From Akkermansiaceae bacterium (GTDB lineage Bacteria > Verrucomicrobiota > Verrucomicrobiia > Verrucomicrobiales > Akkermansiaceae): 64,000 nucleotides of DNA. Shown piece after piece: positions 19,101 through 27,157 of this stretch. Below the pieces are notes generated by a model. That model was not told the DNA's origin, ran no database searches, and saw only the letters and a list, made by a program, of their open reading frames with translations. Location of the stretch: the NCBI GenBank assembly GCA_024233115.1, contig JACKQB010000004.1, positions 310,001-374,000 of the forward strand, read 5' to 3'. A program made the translations under genes and the position numbers. Every line of letters starts with the position of its first letter. Position 1 is the first letter of the stretch.

Positions 19101-21563
19101 CTCTGCCAGTAATTTTTCCGGCACACGCTCAATCGGCAGCCAAGTCGTGTAGGTAGAGAGTTCTGAATCGGCGGCAGCGGAAACCGGAATCTGCCAGGCG
19201 GCAAAGAGATCGCTCATATCATACCCAGTGCGGGTGCTGAGCTGGCGCGCCCACTCGTCGATTTTAGCCTGACTGTTAGCTAACTCAGGTGCGGCGGTCA
19301 TCGCCCACACGGTGTCCTTGATCAACGACGGTCCGAACTCTGCGGCCAGCAGTTCAAAGAGCGTGCTCTTCATATGCGTCACATAGTGATCACCGCCATC
19401 GTTCCAAAAATTGCTTCCTTGAGAGGACAGGTAGTTGTTAATACGCGCCGTTGTCAGCGTCTGTTTCCACGAGTAATTCCTGGCGGACTGCTGCAACCAT
19501 TTACCACCCAGATTCGGGCTGGTCTCGATGAACTTATCAAAAATGATGTTGTCGGTATCGCAGATGTGACCGTATTCATGCAGCACCAAAGCGAAGCCTG
19601 AGGTCTTGAGGTCTTGTGCATCGACAATGTTGGATCCTCTGGAATACGATTGCGGATAGGTAGCAAACCCTCCCACCGCAAAATAATCGTGATGCACGAT
19701 CAACTGGCGACCCGCGTCGTAGTTATAAAACTCACGGATCTTGCCGCAGAAGTAGTTCCACTCGCTGATCACCGCTTCCGGATCATTCAGGTTACGCAGC
19801 CACAAATCCGCATCAATCACCAGCGTGGCTTCATCCGAATCAAGCACGCCGAAGGGGGTTCCCCGGTCACGGACGCCGGCCACCCATTCCGCATCGGTGG
19901 TTTCACCCAATTTGAAATACGGTGCCTGCACGGCTCCGCTGACGGTGATCGATTGGTCGCCAGTCCAGGTGACGTAGCTGGGCACGATGATTTGAATCAA
20001 GCCGCCGTGAGGGCTGGCGACCTGCACCTGGGTGGCATCAACGTCAAAGTTCAGCACCTGATCCGGCATCACCGGATAGCTGTTTGCTCCGTGATCGCTG
20101 CGGAGATGGCCGATCCGCACATCCAGATTCTTAGTGCTCAAGAGAGTGGGAAAATTGATCGTGACCAGTTCGCCGGGGGCGGCATAGAACGGAGTGTAGA
20201 TCGTCTTTTCCGCATGAGCGGAAGGAGGTGAAACGAGGGCAAAAACCGCACCGCTGACCCGTGGCTCTTGCGCGTCCACCGGCAGTGCCGCACGGTGTGG
20301 GGTCATTTCGGCGGGATCCAATTTTGCCAACAGGCTGCATTCAATACCTAACAACGCACGTTCAAAGGCATCGGTCACCGGATTTGCCTCCGTCGGGGTG
20401 AGTCCATTCACCGTATTCCAAAATACATCACGCAGGCGTGCGTAGGCGATATCGTCGGGATGCAGCCAATCAATCAAATCCTGCGTCACCGCGACGGCGA
20501 TGTCCTTTTCGTTCTGCGACGCGGAACCCGGATCTGCGAGCACGGCCTCAATTCCTTCGAGATCCAGCTCATCATTGGCTGCGTTGATGTTCTGGGCACC
20601 CCATACGTAATCATCCCTAACAAAAGCCATACCTGCCTCGCGCAGCACTTTGTTACTAGGGATCTCCCACTTTGGCTTGTTCCACCACTGGGTGTAACCG
20701 GATGCATAATCGCAGATGAACAGACTGCCGCCACCGCTGACAAAATTGTTCGTCGTGGTGACAGTTGCCTGGGTCGCGTTGTTGCCAAGCCAGCCGGGAA
20801 TGAACACTACCGCGTTTTGCAAATTGCTTGAAAGGTTCGATGCCGTGGCCACCACCACATTGGTATACCCCTTGCTTTGCAGCCAGGTTTGCACACCCGA
20901 TTCCATGGTCACGATGCTGATTGTTTTGCTCGTGGTGCCCGCCAGCCAAGTGATGCCATTGGTGTAAAATGCCGCCATCGAGGCATCACCGCCGTAGGTG
21001 TTCATCTTCAGCCACTGATGATCTGGCATCGCGATGAATTTGCCGGCGCCGAGCGAGCCGGCAGCAATCATCGGACGGGATTCATCGCTGTTAGGGTAAT
21101 TGGAGACACTGAATGTGGTCGGGCCCCAGACGGACATGTGGCCGGGAGTGCCGGGGTCCACCAGCTGGGTGACATTCGCAAGCAAGGCATTGCGCGCTGC
21201 GCTGACGTCCAGTATGGCGTTGACGGAAATAGTCACCGTCGCCGTGTCCGTGCCGCCATTGCCATCGGAAAGGGTGTAAGTGAAAGTGTCGCGCCCGGCG
21301 AAACCGGAATTTGGCGTATAGCGGTAGTGGTTGGCACCGACATTGACCAAGGTGCCGTTGCTTGGCGATCCGACACCGGTGATGCTCAGGGCATCGCCGT
21401 CCGCATCCGTGTCGTTGAGATGGAGGAAGTCGAGCTCCAGCACTGCGTTTTCTTTCCAAGCGATGGTGTCGTCATGGGCAACAGGAGCCGCTGCCATCGC
21501 TGTGGATACCATGCAACCAAGGGCAAGGAGATGATGTGTGTGTTTGATGCGCTTGTGTTTCAT
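13152..21563 (-). CDS. Giant secreted M60-family metallopeptidase with adhesin-like repeats
   Basis: A 2803-residue secreted protein. A signal peptide (about residues 1-25) precedes a cadherin-like/Big domain. An M60 (enhancin-type) region follows, with zinc motif HEYGH at 662-666. Then come another Big domain, an H-type-lectin-like module (about 910-1150) that recurs near 2525-2760, a LamG/concanavalin-like domain (about 1190-1390), cadherin repeats, and two sets of Asp-rich thrombospondin-3 calcium loops (DSDGDG). Two WTGVVDGDF modules, more cadherin repeats and a fibronectin-III domain complete it. M60 peptidases cut O-glycosylated mucin-like proteins, so degradation of host or algal glycoprotein is inferred. 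No PEP-CTERM tail is present. The divergent regulator gene begins 172 bp upstream. Confidence 0.85.
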   Translation of the reverse strand: MKHKRIKHTHHLLALGCMVSTAMAAAPVAHDDTIAWKENAVLELDFLHLNDTDADGDALSITGVGSPSNGTLVNVGANHYRYTPNSGFAGRDTFTYTLSDGNGGTDTATVTISVNAILDVSAARNALLANVTQLVDPGTPGHMSVWGPTTFSVSNYPNSDESRPMIAAGSLGAGKFIAMPDHQWLKMNTYGGDASMAAFYTNGITWLAGTTSKTISIVTMESGVQTWLQSKGYTNVVVATASNLSSNLQNAVVFIPGWLGNNATQATVTTTNNFVSGGGSLFICDYASGYTQWWNKPKWEIPSNKVLREAGMAFVRDDYVWGAQNINAANDELDLEGIEAVLADPGSASQNEKDIAVAVTQDLIDWLHPDDIAYARLRDVFWNTVNGLTPTEANPVTDAFERALLGIECSLLAKLDPAEMTPHRAALPVDAQEPRVSGAVFALVSPPSAHAEKTIYTPFYAAPGELVTINFPTLLSTKNLDVRIGHLRSDHGANSYPVMPDQVLNFDVDATQVQVASPHGGLIQIIVPSYVTWTGDQSITVSGAVQAPYFKLGETTDAEWVAGVRDRGTPFGVLDSDEATLVIDADLWLRNLNDPEAVISEWNYFCGKIREFYNYDAGRQLIVHHDYFAVGGFATYPQSYSRGSNIVDAQDLKTSGFALVLHEYGHICDTDNIIFDKFIETSPNLGGKWLQQSARNYSWKQTLTTARINNYLSSQGSNFWNDGGDHYVTHMKSTLFELLAAEFGPSLIKDTVWAMTAAPELANSQAKIDEWARQLSTRTGYDMSDLFAAWQIPVSAAADSELSTYTTWLPIERVPEKLLAEQNTPLVFHNPSANDFSYDGTVVLAGFTQPAHGSVTDNGDGMFTYTPAPGYTGQDDFTYTVTNGLGNSFVTTVQVTVLASGSGPRPVAFDQSINNSNWSTITLPQSYTSPVIVGQPVTLADAAPMVVRLRNVGTNSFEAKLARADGSSDALGDTLVRFFVVEEGVYNEATHGIKMEAVKFTSTVTDGSGNFSGETRPLAYAGYDHYFTPVIFGQVMSSNDAAWSSFWYHASSYDLKVGKHVGEDPNTTRANETVGYIVMESGLYQWPNYLMRVGNGGYDRVSGFGSLNSSTSTANLSAFPVITSAQIGVGNLKKDSYTEDGTIAVQRPVSNSSQCSCCATEDTLGDAEQSVDQHHLHYLLASYTGNGPSPLYAGESIQWQLEEGSGTVASDSSGKGSDGTLYGSPTWTADGRVGGGLALDGVDDKVEMPLTERDWKDFTVSVWVKSASDTQNIYSAVFSNYNPNVSGSFQIDLASGYRFSSSDGTASFGPSPVGEWVHLLVSCDGTDTRLYYNGVLSQTLTDASPALFNRICVGLNRNNNQYFAGTVDELMVYDFGLNGDQVAALYASYMQPTLADASFAVTENTSVGTPVGTVLATDATPGDSLTYSITAGNASGAFAIDAWTGEITVASSPDYETTASYQLTVLVTDSSGHSDEATVDIAVQDIAGDDSDGDGLSDEWEVLHFGSVAAQDGSTDSDGDGLTNAEEEAAGTNPNSTDSDGDGFSDSAELAAGTDPNDAGNNPAPRHLVWTGVVDGDFFNEANWDSDDTIAGTQPPSNNSVNPDTALNALSVTIDGVDFANMNSTIVPDGVPLTLTNGQITTSGTIGYNNTAATQSTLTLGAGAAVSFQYIANSDVVLTDDAVLELRGGGNPLNGSFIDLAVEATGTIRFANESVADVRSEHLAKITVDGQPAVEGTNVQLADVNGTTVLSVIPPNNAPVAEEAIVDVAENLPSGTVVGSVIFADPDTGDNHSFAITGGNGAGLFAIDANSGEITTTAALDFESTAQYVLTIEVTDDGTPALSDSATLTIDVTDVNEAPVAVDNSGSVSEDAPLNTLVTTVSATDPDANDSLSFSITAGNTGGAFAIDPSTGEVTVASSLDYETTSTYQLTVLVTDSSGSSDEATVDIAVQDIAGDDSDGDGLSDEWEVLHFGSVAAQDGSTDSDGDGLTNAEEEAAGTNPNSTDSDGDGFSDSAELAAGTDPNDAGNNPAPRHLVWTGVVDGDFFNEANWDSDATIAGTQPPFNNSVNPDTALNALSVTIDGVDFTFMNSTIVPEGVPLTLTNGLITTNGTIGYSITAATQSTLTLGAGAAVSFQYIANSDVVLTDDAVLELRGGGNPLNGATVDLAVDTTGDIRFANESVADVRSEHLAKITVDGQPAVEGTNVQLTDVNGTTVLSVIPPNSAPSVADGNFFTVENSALGSVVGVVSATDPDAGDVLSYAITAGNGGGEFSIDSNTGEITINTNLDHEAVQQYVLTVEVTDTGLLTDTATITIDVTDVNEAPTAQGTAASIAEDAVVDSLVATVAASDPDTGDVLNYAITAGNTGAAFAIDSSGNITTATGLDYESINSYTLTVTVTDSGNLSDTATVNITVTDVLEIIAPAVSTGSASNLTQTSSDIGFSVSDDGGEAAAVTIYYGTSDGGSNAGAWSNSISQGGLTTGNYLTDLSGLTEGTQYYYTVRAVNSAGEVWGSTGSFTTVADTSPKLVRTMVSGVGNSSWSNVDLGRNYNSAVIIATPVYPNSSVPPVVTRIRNVSGSGFEVKIDRVDGQSGAVSCDVSIIAVEEGVYTVASDGVKMEAVKYTSTVTGSRNAWTAESRSYQNSYTSPVVIGQVMSANDPDWSTFWSHGSSRTEVPDSSNLNVGKMVAEDPNDTRAAETVGYIVIESGNGTINGLAYTAGVGSDTVQGTGNTSTGFVYSLNGLSSASAAAVSQSGMDGSDGSWAALYGANPITPTQLTIVCDEDLLKDNERNHTTEQCAYIVFE
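14891..15790. repeat. Intragenic direct repeat, copy 2 (with 16292-17190)
   Basis: About 0.9 kb inside the M60 gene is nearly identical to 16292-17190, offset 1401 bp (467 codons). It encodes the thrombospondin-3 block plus the WTGVVDGDF module. Differences are mostly silent third-position changes, implying recent duplication or ongoing gene conversion. Confidence 0.9.
16292..17190. repeat. Intragenic direct repeat, copy 1 (with 14891-15790)
   Basis: Partner of the repeat at 14891-15790. The N-terminal copy in protein order begins in the cadherin segment before the DSDGDG loops and ends after SVIPPN. The offset is an exact multiple of three, so the frame is preserved. Confidence 0.9.
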
Positions 21564-21669
21564 TGTCTGGTTAGTATTTGTTAGTGTGTGTTAAAATAAT
21601 CTGGGAGCCAAGATAGATTGGCGGCAGACTAGCTGAGGTGCCTGAGCCGTCTAGATTTTTGCAAAAGTC

Positions 21670-21697
21670 GACTGCGTCATTTAGGTGCGCAGTTTTT
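21670..21697. terminator. Hairpin with T-run in the divergent promoter region
   Basis: ACTGCG...CGCAGT arms followed by TTTTT lie upstream of the regulator gene. It could terminate leader transcription or simply be an operator half-site pair. Confidence 0.35.
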
Positions 21698-21715
21698 CCT
21701 TGTTGACTCATTATC

Positions 21716-21733
21716 AGTCATATACACATGACT
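21716..21733. promoter_or_regulatory. Palindrome at the regulator start, candidate operator
   Basis: AGTCAT-N6-ATGACT is a perfect 6-bp inverted repeat ending 2 bp before the chosen ATG of the regulator. Its symmetry fits a dimeric winged-helix repressor, and its position suggests autoregulation and possibly control of the divergent M60 gene. Confidence 0.45.
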
Positions 21734-21735
21734 TC

Positions 21736-22815
21736 ATGATCGTCCCCGAACGCATACCCTTGAGTCGATTGACTGCGAACGCACTCGAAGAAGAGATTCT
21801 CAATGGACGCTGGCAGACTCGACTGCCGGGCTACCGGCAGCTCTGCAACGACCTCCGGGTGAGCCGCAAGACGCTGGTGGATGCCCTGGAAATCCTGACC
21901 CGTCGTGACTTGTTAGAACCTCCCAACGGCACCCGCCCGCGCAGGCTCAAACACACCATCACGGAGCAGCACCAGCACCACCGGCCTTCGACGGCACGCA
22001 GGGTGCTCATCTGCGTCGCGGGGGACAACAGCGCATTGGAACGCGACAGCCCGCTGTCCATGTTCGACCAGGTGTTCAGCCATTTTAACCAACGAGGGTG
22101 GAAATGCCTCCTCATTCACTCCAACGAAGCCGGGACTCGCCCAGGTACCAAGTTGAACCAACTTCACAGCGATTACCCGCACGCGCGGTGGCTGTTCGGC
22201 ATGCCGAGCCTGGAGGTTTGCCGTTGGTGCGTGCGCAAGCGGATCAGGGCAGTAGCCTATGGCGGTGACATCGGCAACACGGGTTTGCCTGTTGTCGGTG
22301 CCTCACTGAGCCAAATGCTCATCATAGCCCACAAGCACCTCAGCAGCCTGGGTCACAAAAGTATCGTCGTGCTGACCATTGAGCCCCTTGCCAAAACCGT
22401 GAAAACGTATGCGGACTACCTGCACAGCCGCGGCATCCAGTTCAGAAACAGCTACCACATGCCGGATTTGTCGGGCATGACACGGGAGAAGTTCAACGCC
22501 ATGCTCACCGAGCTACACCGGGTCACGCCCCCCACCGCCATGGTCATCACCTCGCACCTCCAACTGCTCGGCGTGCTTGGCTATTGTGCACAGCACAACC
22601 TGAAAATCCCCGACGATCTATCCATCATACTGGGCAACGACCTTGACTATCTCGACTGGTATTCACCCGGGCTAAGCTGCTTTCACAGGGACTCCCAATC
22701 CGAACAACAGGCACTGATCCGTTTAATCCGGAGCTATCCCGCCAAGAAGGTGAAGCCGCTCACCCTGCCACCCCACCTCACCGACAAGGGGTCGGTGTCG
22801 CGACCGCACCGGTGA
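21736..22815 (+). CDS. GntR-type winged-helix / LacI-type sensor transcriptional regulator
   Basis: A 359-residue regulator. The N-terminal winged helix (about residues 10-65; LTANALEEEILNGRW...LPGYRQLCNDLRVSRKTLVDALEIL) is GntR-like. It is followed by a periplasmic-binding-protein-like sensor domain of about 280 residues with LacI/GalR features (CVAGDNS, GALS-type core, LSIILGNDLDYLDWYSPGLSCF). This GntR-LacI hybrid is common in Verrucomicrobiota and usually senses a sugar (family knowledge). The start is the ATG after the palindrome; an upstream in-frame ATG would add 17 residues across the operator. Its divergent position makes the M60 gene the likely target. Confidence 0.85.
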   Translation: MIVPERIPLSRLTANALEEEILNGRWQTRLPGYRQLCNDLRVSRKTLVDALEILTRRDLLEPPNGTRPRRLKHTITEQHQHHRPSTARRVLICVAGDNSALERDSPLSMFDQVFSHFNQRGWKCLLIHSNEAGTRPGTKLNQLHSDYPHARWLFGMPSLEVCRWCVRKRIRAVAYGGDIGNTGLPVVGASLSQMLIIAHKHLSSLGHKSIVVLTIEPLAKTVKTYADYLHSRGIQFRNSYHMPDLSGMTREKFNAMLTELHRVTPPTAMVITSHLQLLGVLGYCAQHNLKIPDDLSIILGNDLDYLDWYSPGLSCFHRDSQSEQQALIRLIRSYPAKKVKPLTLPPHLTDKGSVSRPHR

Positions 22816-22979
22816 CGGGGAGGATGACCGTGATGGTATTCGAGGTGACAGCCAGGTTTTTCCATGCCAAGGTCTCGATGGCCGGGTTGCACCTGTCCAC
22901 AATGGCCGTTTGCCACGGTATTTTCCATGGGTTCAGCCATATCTCCCCATATTTCGAAGCTCTTTTCCAAACTTACGCG

Positions 22980-24649
22980 CCCTAATCATTAGCGACGCTG
23001 GGGATGATTCACCCTGAAGGTGATTTTGCAACTTTGACTGATATTGTGTATAAGGGGGCATGTCACGACACTACTCCCTGAAGCCGCGCAAGTTTGCAAT
23101 GGAGCTAAGAACCTCGGAATCATGCTCGGTGCATGGAGGGCAACTGGCCATTGTCGGCTTGATCCGGCAAAGCGGACTAATGGGCTGGATCAGTGATTAC
23201 CCGCAGCTCGAGCACCGCAAGAACCGCAACCGGGGCTTTGATCCCGAAGTCTACATCAGCACCTTTCTCTACAACTTCTGCACAGGAGGAAGCAGCCTGG
23301 CGGATGCGGAGGCTCTCAATGAAGACAAGGCACTGCTAAGGCTGTTAGGAATAAAAAAACTGCCCGACCAGAGCGCCCTGGGCGAATGGCTCCGGGCTCT
23401 GGACCCCGCGGGCCTTGATGCCCTCAAGGCGATCAACCGCCGGTTTTGCACATGGGTGCTCAAGACGGCTCCGGCCAATACATACAGCTACGGTGGCAAC
23501 GAACTCGAATGGTTTTTCGATGATACCCAGATCGAAGTCAGCGGTAAAAAATTTGAAGGTGCCGCAATCAACTACAAGGGGGATGTATCGCTTGGTTGGC
23601 AGACGTTGTGGGCCGGGCCTCTCATCCTCGAATGCGAACTCGGGGGACAGCGCGGAGTAAGCGAGTGTTTCGGCAGGTTCTGCGCTAACAGCGGTAAGCT
23701 GCGTAAAAAAGGAAAACACTATCTCTACGCCGACAGCGGCAGCAGTGACGGGGAGGATCTTGAACACGCGGCCAAACACTTCACCCGCCACAGCATCAGC
23801 TACAACAAATGGACAAGTCCCCTGGAACGCATGGCCGGAGGACTTCCCGAGGAAAGTTGGGGCGAGTCCGAACTTACCCACTGGCGTGGAGGAATCAAAC
23901 ATCTCGTATCCTACAGCTGGGTAAGACACCAGCCCTCGGGCTGTAGGCAAGCGCATAACTTTGCGGCCCTGCGTCACAAACGGGAAGACGACATGTTCTG
24001 GAGCTACTGCTTCGTCGAAGTTGAAGAAGGACGGGGTCACACAGCGGCCCAATCCAGGGCAGCCTTTGAACGTCACCGGCTCAAGGGTGAGTGTGAACGC
24101 CGCTTTGGCGAAGTGCTCAGTGATCTAGGGCTTCACAGGCCGCCCTGCCACAGTCTCAGCGCCAACGACGGATGGTATAGCCTCGGGGCGTTGGCCTACA
24201 ACATCCTCGGGGCCCTCAAGCTGTTGGTGTTGCCTGAAAAAGACCTGGCCAAGCGTCCGCGCACGGTGATGCAGCGGCTGTTGTTATTGCCCATGGAAAT
24301 CAAGCGTCATGCCCGCCAACTCAAGGCGGTGGTTTACATCTGTCATGAGAGGATGAAAGCTTGGCGGCAGATCTTTGAGGAATGGATGCCGGATCACCGG
24401 CTGATGTATCCAAAGGCCTGAAGCCGCCTTGCGCAAAAAGTTCCGGTTGAAGACCTCCCGTGCCGGGGAGGAGGAAGGACAACGCCGTCGACTGGGAGTT
24501 GGGAGCAATCCAGCCTGAGAATGAGCAGGTAAAAACGCCAGAACATCGTTGCTCCATCACCGTAAGCGATCAACGCGATGGATTTACAACCCCTCAGCAT
24601 GAATATCACACAAAAATTAATCCAGCCCAATCCTCGCTAACGATCAGGG
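22980..24649 (+). mobile_element. Insertion sequence, copy 1 (1670 bp, DDE transposase)
   Basis: The ends are CCCTAATCATTAGCGA and the complement of CCCTGATCGTTAGCGA (14 of 16 matching). A 7-bp target duplication TTACGCG flanks it (22973-22979 and 24650-24656). It carries one transposase gene and appears identical to copy 2 at 28136. It landed upstream of rplU, leaving 122 bp between IS and start codon. Confidence 0.95.
23060..24421 (+). CDS. IS transposase (IS4/IS1380-like DDE), copy 1
   Basis: A 453-residue DDE transposase. It has an N-terminal DNA-binding region (RNRGFDPEVYISTFLYNF...LADAEALNED), a first acidic residue in WFFDDTQIEV, a second in HYLYADSGSSDGEDL, and a C-terminal Glu in ERHRLKGECERRFGE. 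The layout is that of the IS4/IS1380 superfamily. The exact family is uncertain because the 7-bp target duplication is longer than I would expect for IS1380. The reading frame is intact, so the element is probably active. Confidence 0.88.
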   Translation: MSRHYSLKPRKFAMELRTSESCSVHGGQLAIVGLIRQSGLMGWISDYPQLEHRKNRNRGFDPEVYISTFLYNFCTGGSSLADAEALNEDKALLRLLGIKKLPDQSALGEWLRALDPAGLDALKAINRRFCTWVLKTAPANTYSYGGNELEWFFDDTQIEVSGKKFEGAAINYKGDVSLGWQTLWAGPLILECELGGQRGVSECFGRFCANSGKLRKKGKHYLYADSGSSDGEDLEHAAKHFTRHSISYNKWTSPLERMAGGLPEESWGESELTHWRGGIKHLVSYSWVRHQPSGCRQAHNFAALRHKREDDMFWSYCFVEVEEGRGHTAAQSRAAFERHRLKGECERRFGEVLSDLGLHRPPCHSLSANDGWYSLGALAYNILGALKLLVLPEKDLAKRPRTVMQRLLLLPMEIKRHARQLKAVVYICHERMKAWRQIFEEWMPDHRLMYPKA

Positions 24650-24771
24650 TTACGCGTTTTATTAAAAAAATATTCTTGCCCGTAGCGCGGGAATGTGGTG
24701 AATTCCGCCCCCGCACGGCACACGAGGTGTGTTCCGGCACTACAATCCAAGCACTCCGAGGAGACAATCCC

Positions 24772-25083
24772 ATGGCATACGCAGTTTTTAAAACAGGTGG
24801 TAAACAATACCGCGTTCAAGAAGGTCAAACACTCGACGTTGAGAAAATCGACGCCGAAGTAGGCACTGAAGCAAAATTCGAAGAGGTTCTGCTTGTCAAC
24901 GACGGCAGCAGCACAACCATCGGAACCCCCACCGTCTCCGGAGCTACCGTCACCGCCAAGGTGGTCGACCAATTCCGTGGCAAAAAGGGTGTTGCCTTCA
25001 AGTTCAAGCGCCGTCAGGGTTACCACAAGACCAAGGGCTTCCGCCGTCACATGACCAAGCTGGAGATCACCAGCATCGGTTAA
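24772..25083 (+). CDS. rplU: 50S ribosomal protein L21
   Basis: A 103-residue L21 of normal length. It shows AYAVFKTGGKQYRV at the N-terminus, the KFKRRQGYHKTKGFRRHMT 23S-binding segment and a C-terminal LEITSI. A GAGGAG ribosome site precedes the ATG. It is followed by rpmA 30 bp later, the conserved bacterial order. The IS copy ends 122 bp upstream, so the original promoter region may have been displaced. Confidence 0.98.
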   Translation: MAYAVFKTGGKQYRVQEGQTLDVEKIDAEVGTEAKFEEVLLVNDGSSTTIGTPTVSGATVTAKVVDQFRGKKGVAFKFKRRQGYHKTKGFRRHMTKLEITSIG

Positions 25084-25113
25084 TTCAATTATTCATTTCA
25101 ACTACCTAGAACA

Positions 25114-25368
25114 ATGGCTCATAAAAAAGGACAAGGTTCCGTTAAAAACGGTCGCGATTCACGCAGCAAACGTCTCGGCGTCAAGAAATTCGGCGGTGAG
25201 GTCGTCGTCGCAGGCAACATCATCATCCGCCAGCGTGGCACCAAGTGGCACCCGGGTAACAACGTCTACATGGGCAAGGATCACACCATCCACGCCCAGG
25301 CCGATGGCAATGTTTACTTCGATAAGGAAGGACGTCGCGTCAATGTAAAGCTCGCCGAGGCCAGCTAA
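25114..25368 (+). CDS. rpmA: 50S ribosomal protein L27
   Basis: An 84-residue L27 with the AHKKGQGSVKNGRDS N-terminus that reaches the peptidyl-transferase centre, then RLGVKKFGGE and IIRQRGTKWHPG. No cleaved N-terminal extension of the Firmicutes type is present. It is co-transcribed with rplU and ends before a strong terminator. Confidence 0.98.
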   Translation: MAHKKGQGSVKNGRDSRSKRLGVKKFGGEVVVAGNIIIRQRGTKWHPGNNVYMGKDHTIHAQADGNVYFDKEGRRVNVKLAEAS

Positions 25369-25411
25369 GGTCGATACGACCCGTACAAACATCCCGGTTT
25401 TACCAGTTTCC

Positions 25412-25445
25412 AAAACCCCATCGGCATGACCGGTGGGGTTTTTTG
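25412..25445 (+). terminator. Rho-independent terminator of rplU-rpmA
   Basis: AAACCCCATCGG/CCGGTGGGGTTT with a short loop and a T-run. An additional stem GATCGCCTG/CAGGCGATC follows directly (25445-25467). Confidence 0.9.
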
Positions 25446-25551
25446 ATCGCCTGGCTTCAGGCGATCAAACACACGGTCGTTTTATCAAAGTGGACCAAGC
25501 TCATTGACGGTGGTTGAGAATTGGCTAGTGTGCCAGCAGGAGATAGCCACC

Positions 25552-26148
25552 ATGAATCCGGAAGAACAACGTCTGACCCTCAAGCTGAGAGACGGCACCC
25601 CTGTCTCGGCCCGACCACTCGGCCCCGCCGACCGGGAGGATTTGGCGGAAGGTTACCAGCAGCTTTCCATGGAATCACGCTACCAGCGGTTCTGGACGCG
25701 CACTGGCGAAGTGATCGGGGAACGTATGCTCGACCGCCTGCTCAATCCTGACCATGGCAATCATTCCATCTGGGCCGTGCTCGATGCATCGCGTGAATAC
25801 CCCGGGATGGGGGCGGCCAGCTACTGGAGGTTTGCGGACGATCCCGGTAAAGCGGAATTCTCCTGCACCGTGCTCGACCGCGACCAGGGGCGGGGCGTGG
25901 GCACCCTGCTGCTCGCCATTCTCTGGCTCGAGGCCTATGCCAACGGGATTGAGGAATTTGTCGGTTACACGATGCCCGAAAACCAACAAGCCATCGGCTG
26001 GATGCTCGATACCGGAGGCGAGGGTGAATGGGACGGGTACAAGGCGATCTTCCGCTGGGATCTCACCGATACCTCCAAGCTGCCGCTGACGCTCGCTGCG
26101 GGTGACCTCGCCGAGTGGATTGCCGAGCTGACGCCCCGGTTTCTTTGA
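25552..26148 (+). CDS. GNAT-family N-acetyltransferase
   Basis: A 198-residue acetyl-CoA-dependent transferase. Beta strands around residues 60-75 and the acetyl-CoA pyrophosphate loop DQGRGVGTLLL (motif A) are clear, followed by a NQQAIGWMLDTG segment. The start is placed at the ATG after GGAGATAG rather than the GTG-like upstream start. Proteins of this shape are often fused to acyl-CoA synthetases or act on proteins, but the substrate here is unknown. It stands alone behind the ribosomal operon terminator. Confidence 0.82.
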   Translation: MNPEEQRLTLKLRDGTPVSARPLGPADREDLAEGYQQLSMESRYQRFWTRTGEVIGERMLDRLLNPDHGNHSIWAVLDASREYPGMGAASYWRFADDPGKAEFSCTVLDRDQGRGVGTLLLAILWLEAYANGIEEFVGYTMPENQQAIGWMLDTGGEGEWDGYKAIFRWDLTDTSKLPLTLAAGDLAEWIAELTPRFL

Positions 26149-26224
26149 TCATTGAGCCGGACAACAGGCTGCGGTTATTTAAGGTTGATTAATCATCCGC
26201 TTTGGCTAGGTTGGATTGCCTAAC

Positions 26225-27142
26225 ATGAAAATCCCGCCCCTCGTTCAATTTGCATCGGTGCTTTGGATAGGCTTCTTTGTCTCTGCACAAGCCATCGAAA
26301 TCCAGGGCCACTCGGCAGCCGAAAATGATCGTTTTGCCGACGATCCGTCGTTTATCGGCGCGGCTTACGATTGGTCGGGTGTAGGACGGGCCACCACCGG
26401 CACAGCGGGAAAAGGCGGCCATTGGGCGACGATGATCAGCTCCAACGTCTTCCTCTCTGCGAACCATTATTACCCCGGTACGGAAACGAGTCTCTATTTC
26501 TATCCTGATAACGACGCCGGTAGCTCGCCTGTTGTCCGGACGATCACCGGTGGACAACGGATCGGCACGTCCGACCTGTGGATCGGTACCATCGACTCCG
26601 CCCTGCCCAACACCATAAGCTATTACAATTGGGCCAACCAGAGTCTCAATGTCGCCACCTACGCCCTGTCCATGGTTGCCGATGAAAACGCCCTCACAGC
26701 CGGGATTACATCAACGGCAACAGGTTATGGAGCCGACAAGCGCACCAGTATGGCTGTGGGGAGAAACGTCATCGATCAATTTCTCACTCTGACCGTTGCG
26801 GGCACAACGGCACCGGCGCTGAGGACGCTTGAAGAGATTTCTGGAGACACCGGTCTGGTTTCCTATGAATCACAGCTCGCGAGTGGTGATTCAGGCGGTC
26901 CACTGTTTATCGATGACGGCGGGGAGCTTCTGTTAGTTGGTATCAACTGGGCGATCGGCCAGGTCGATATCGACCTGCATCCTACCAGGGAGGACTTGCG
27001 TGACGCCTCCTACTATTCCTACGTGGGAAACTACGCCACCGAGATCCAGAATTACGTTGACGCCCATGCGGTGCCCGAGCCATCGCCTGCCCTTAGCTTT
27101 CTGACAGGGCTTGGCCTTCTTACGGCCCGTCGCCGGAGGTAA
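26225..27142 (+). CDS. Trypsin-like serine protease with PEP-CTERM anchor
   Basis: A 305-residue secreted S1-fold protease. The signal peptide ends near residue 23 (VSAQA). The triad is His81 (LSANH), Asp117 (TSDLW) and Ser223 (GDSGGP). The C-terminus VPEPSPALSFLTGLGLLTARRRR (residues ~283-305, PEP motif, helix, Arg tail) is a PEP-CTERM sorting signal processed by an exosortase. The protease should be exposed at the cell surface or in the exopolymer matrix. No partner gene is adjacent; the next gene is convergent. Confidence 0.88.
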   Translation: MKIPPLVQFASVLWIGFFVSAQAIEIQGHSAAENDRFADDPSFIGAAYDWSGVGRATTGTAGKGGHWATMISSNVFLSANHYYPGTETSLYFYPDNDAGSSPVVRTITGGQRIGTSDLWIGTIDSALPNTISYYNWANQSLNVATYALSMVADENALTAGITSTATGYGADKRTSMAVGRNVIDQFLTLTVAGTTAPALRTLEEISGDTGLVSYESQLASGDSGGPLFIDDGGELLLVGINWAIGQVDIDLHPTREDLRDASYYSYVGNYATEIQNYVDAHAVPEPSPALSFLTGLGLLTARRRR

Positions 27143-27157
27143 GATCGGTAGCCGGGA

